A stretch of 47,062 nt of DNA from Gammaproteobacteria bacterium (GTDB lineage: Bacteria; Pseudomonadota; Gammaproteobacteria; UBA4575): the NCBI GenBank assembly GCA_028285655.1, contig JANQOT010000240.1, positions 1-47,062 of the forward strand. The letters run 5' to 3'. Within the stretch, counting starts at the first letter, position 1. Every line of letters starts with the position of its first letter. Below the pieces are notes generated by a model. It was not told the DNA's origin. It saw only the letters and a list, made by a program, of their open reading frames with translations, and did no database searches. Below, piece after piece: positions 46,153 through 47,062 of this stretch. The position numbers and the translations under genes were made by a program.

Positions 46153-46659
46153 TCAAGCAGAGTCGATGGTGACGACCTCTATTTGCAAGGGTTCGGGCCC
46201 CGTTAGTTTTACCTGCTGGTTTGACAGCAGATCAATCCTTTTGCCTGCGACGGCTGCACATATGGGCAATTCGCGACCACCGCGATCCACTAAAACGGCC
46301 AACTGAACACTGGCGGGTCGCCCGTAATCAAACAGCTCATTCATTGCAGCTCGCACGGTGCGTCCTGTATACAGAACATCGTCAACCAACACAATATGCT
46401 GATCGGTGATATCCAGCGGTAATTGTGAAGGTTTGACCTGGGGGTTAAGACCCAGCCGGCTGAAGTCGTCGCGATAAAAAGAGATATCCAGAATACCCAT
46501 TTTGCTGGTGATTCCCAGAGCGGCATGTAATCGCTCCGCCACCCAGATACCACCGGTATGGATACCGATAATCAGCGGCTGCTCAATTTCGAGTTTGTTT
46601 AAAAGCTGCCGGGTTTCGCTTTGTAAATTATCCAGTAACTGGTCTACGTTTAAATTCAT
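46153..46659 (-). CDS. pyrR: PyrR bifunctional regulator / uracil phosphoribosyltransferase
   Basis: PRPP-binding motif HIVLVDDVLYTGRTVRAAMNELFDYGRPASVQLAVLVDRGGRELP. Internal Met start (MNLNVDQ) abuts ruvX. Confidence 0.93.
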   Translation of the reverse strand: MNLNVDQLLDNLQSETRQLLNKLEIEQPLIIGIHTGGIWVAERLHAALGITSKMGILDISFYRDDFSRLGLNPQVKPSQLPLDITDQHIVLVDDVLYTGRTVRAAMNELFDYGRPASVQLAVLVDRGGRELPICAAVAGKRIDLLSNQQVKLTGPEPLQIEVVTIDSA

Positions 46660-47062
46660 GATGGATCGGTCGGTCGCGCATTCATCCACGATTCGAGAAT
46701 GATGGCTGCGGCATATTGGTCGATTTCGGTTTTGTCGATTTTGCCCTTAAGCTGTGCGCGTTTGTTCTTAAGTTGTAAATAGGCTTCGTCGGAAGTGAGT
46801 GTCTCATCATGCAACTGTACAGGCAAATTAAAACGCTGCTGAAGTTCCTGGCTGAACTGGATAATTTTTTTCCGCACGGATTTATTTGCATCGGATTCGG
46901 CGGGAATGCCGACCACCAACTGGGTCGGTTGCCATTCGGTGACCAGAGTTTCAATTGCCGGCCAATCGGGTTGCCGGTTAATGCTGGTAAGGGTAGTCAG
47001 TGGTCGTGCCGTGGCCGTGATTTCCTGTCCTACCGCCACGCCGGTGCGTTTTGCACCGAAAT
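46656..47062 (-). CDS. ruvX: RuvX/YqgF-family Holliday junction resolvase-like protein (5' end beyond the window)
   Basis: PTQLVVGIPAESDANKSVRKKIIQFSQELQQRFNLPVQLHDETLTSDEAYLQLK...KTEIDQYAAAIILESWM. The reading frame stays open to the window edge (FGAKRTGVAVGQEIT), so the tracked start at 47039 is internal. Confidence 0.93.
   Translation of the reverse strand, partial: FGAKRTGVAVGQEITATARPLTTLTSINRQPDWPAIETLVTEWQPTQLVVGIPAESDANKSVRKKIIQFSQELQQRFNLPVQLHDETLTSDEAYLQLKNKRAQLKGKIDKTEIDQYAAAIILESWMNARPTDPS

Noticed and set aside
1-47062. tRNA, rRNA, transposase, integrase or prophage genes
   Set aside because: None recognised by eye in the ORF track or the intergenic regions I read. A tRNAscan/ISfinder run would be needed to exclude small remnants.

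Overview
The window is a 47 kb chromosomal segment that reads as gammaproteobacterial; this is judged from gene content, and no database search was run. Most of it is housekeeping: a caa3-type cytochrome c oxidase operon with a heme O synthase gene, an Aas-like acyltransferase/acyl-ACP synthetase, an LpxL-like acyltransferase, cysQ, hspQ, an HU-like gene, yggT-proC-yggS, a three-gene pilT/pilU-type ATPase cluster, and a ruvX-pyrR-pyrB-pyrC'-pyrK-type cluster. The best candidate for an undescribed system is the co-directional operon at about 13.58-25.43 kb. It encodes four exported DUF11-type beta-sandwich proteins (927, 338, 167 and 362 aa) followed by a 2112-aa protein with DUF11-like modules, an internal OmpA-like peptidoglycan-binding domain, and a long C-terminal region that looks like an outer-membrane beta-barrel. 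Three of the five proteins share a mature N-terminal motif (GTxxxNxxxxxFxVGG). All four smaller proteins end at the same type of terminal strand (F-[RDE]-V-x-[VLI]-[NQ]-stop). A strong hairpin separates them from the barrel gene. I propose a cell-surface assembly or display system, which is inference. Other points of interest: a MarR/P460 divergent pair with a duplicated 17-bp operator-like motif and a Cys-rich MarR tail; a decayed catalase plus carboxymuconolactone-decarboxylase-like locus; a dihydroorotase homologue missing its HxH metal site beside a PyrK-like gene; a third PilT-family ATPase with an acidic tail; and an unlisted 53-aa membrane ORF coupled to the Aas-like gene.
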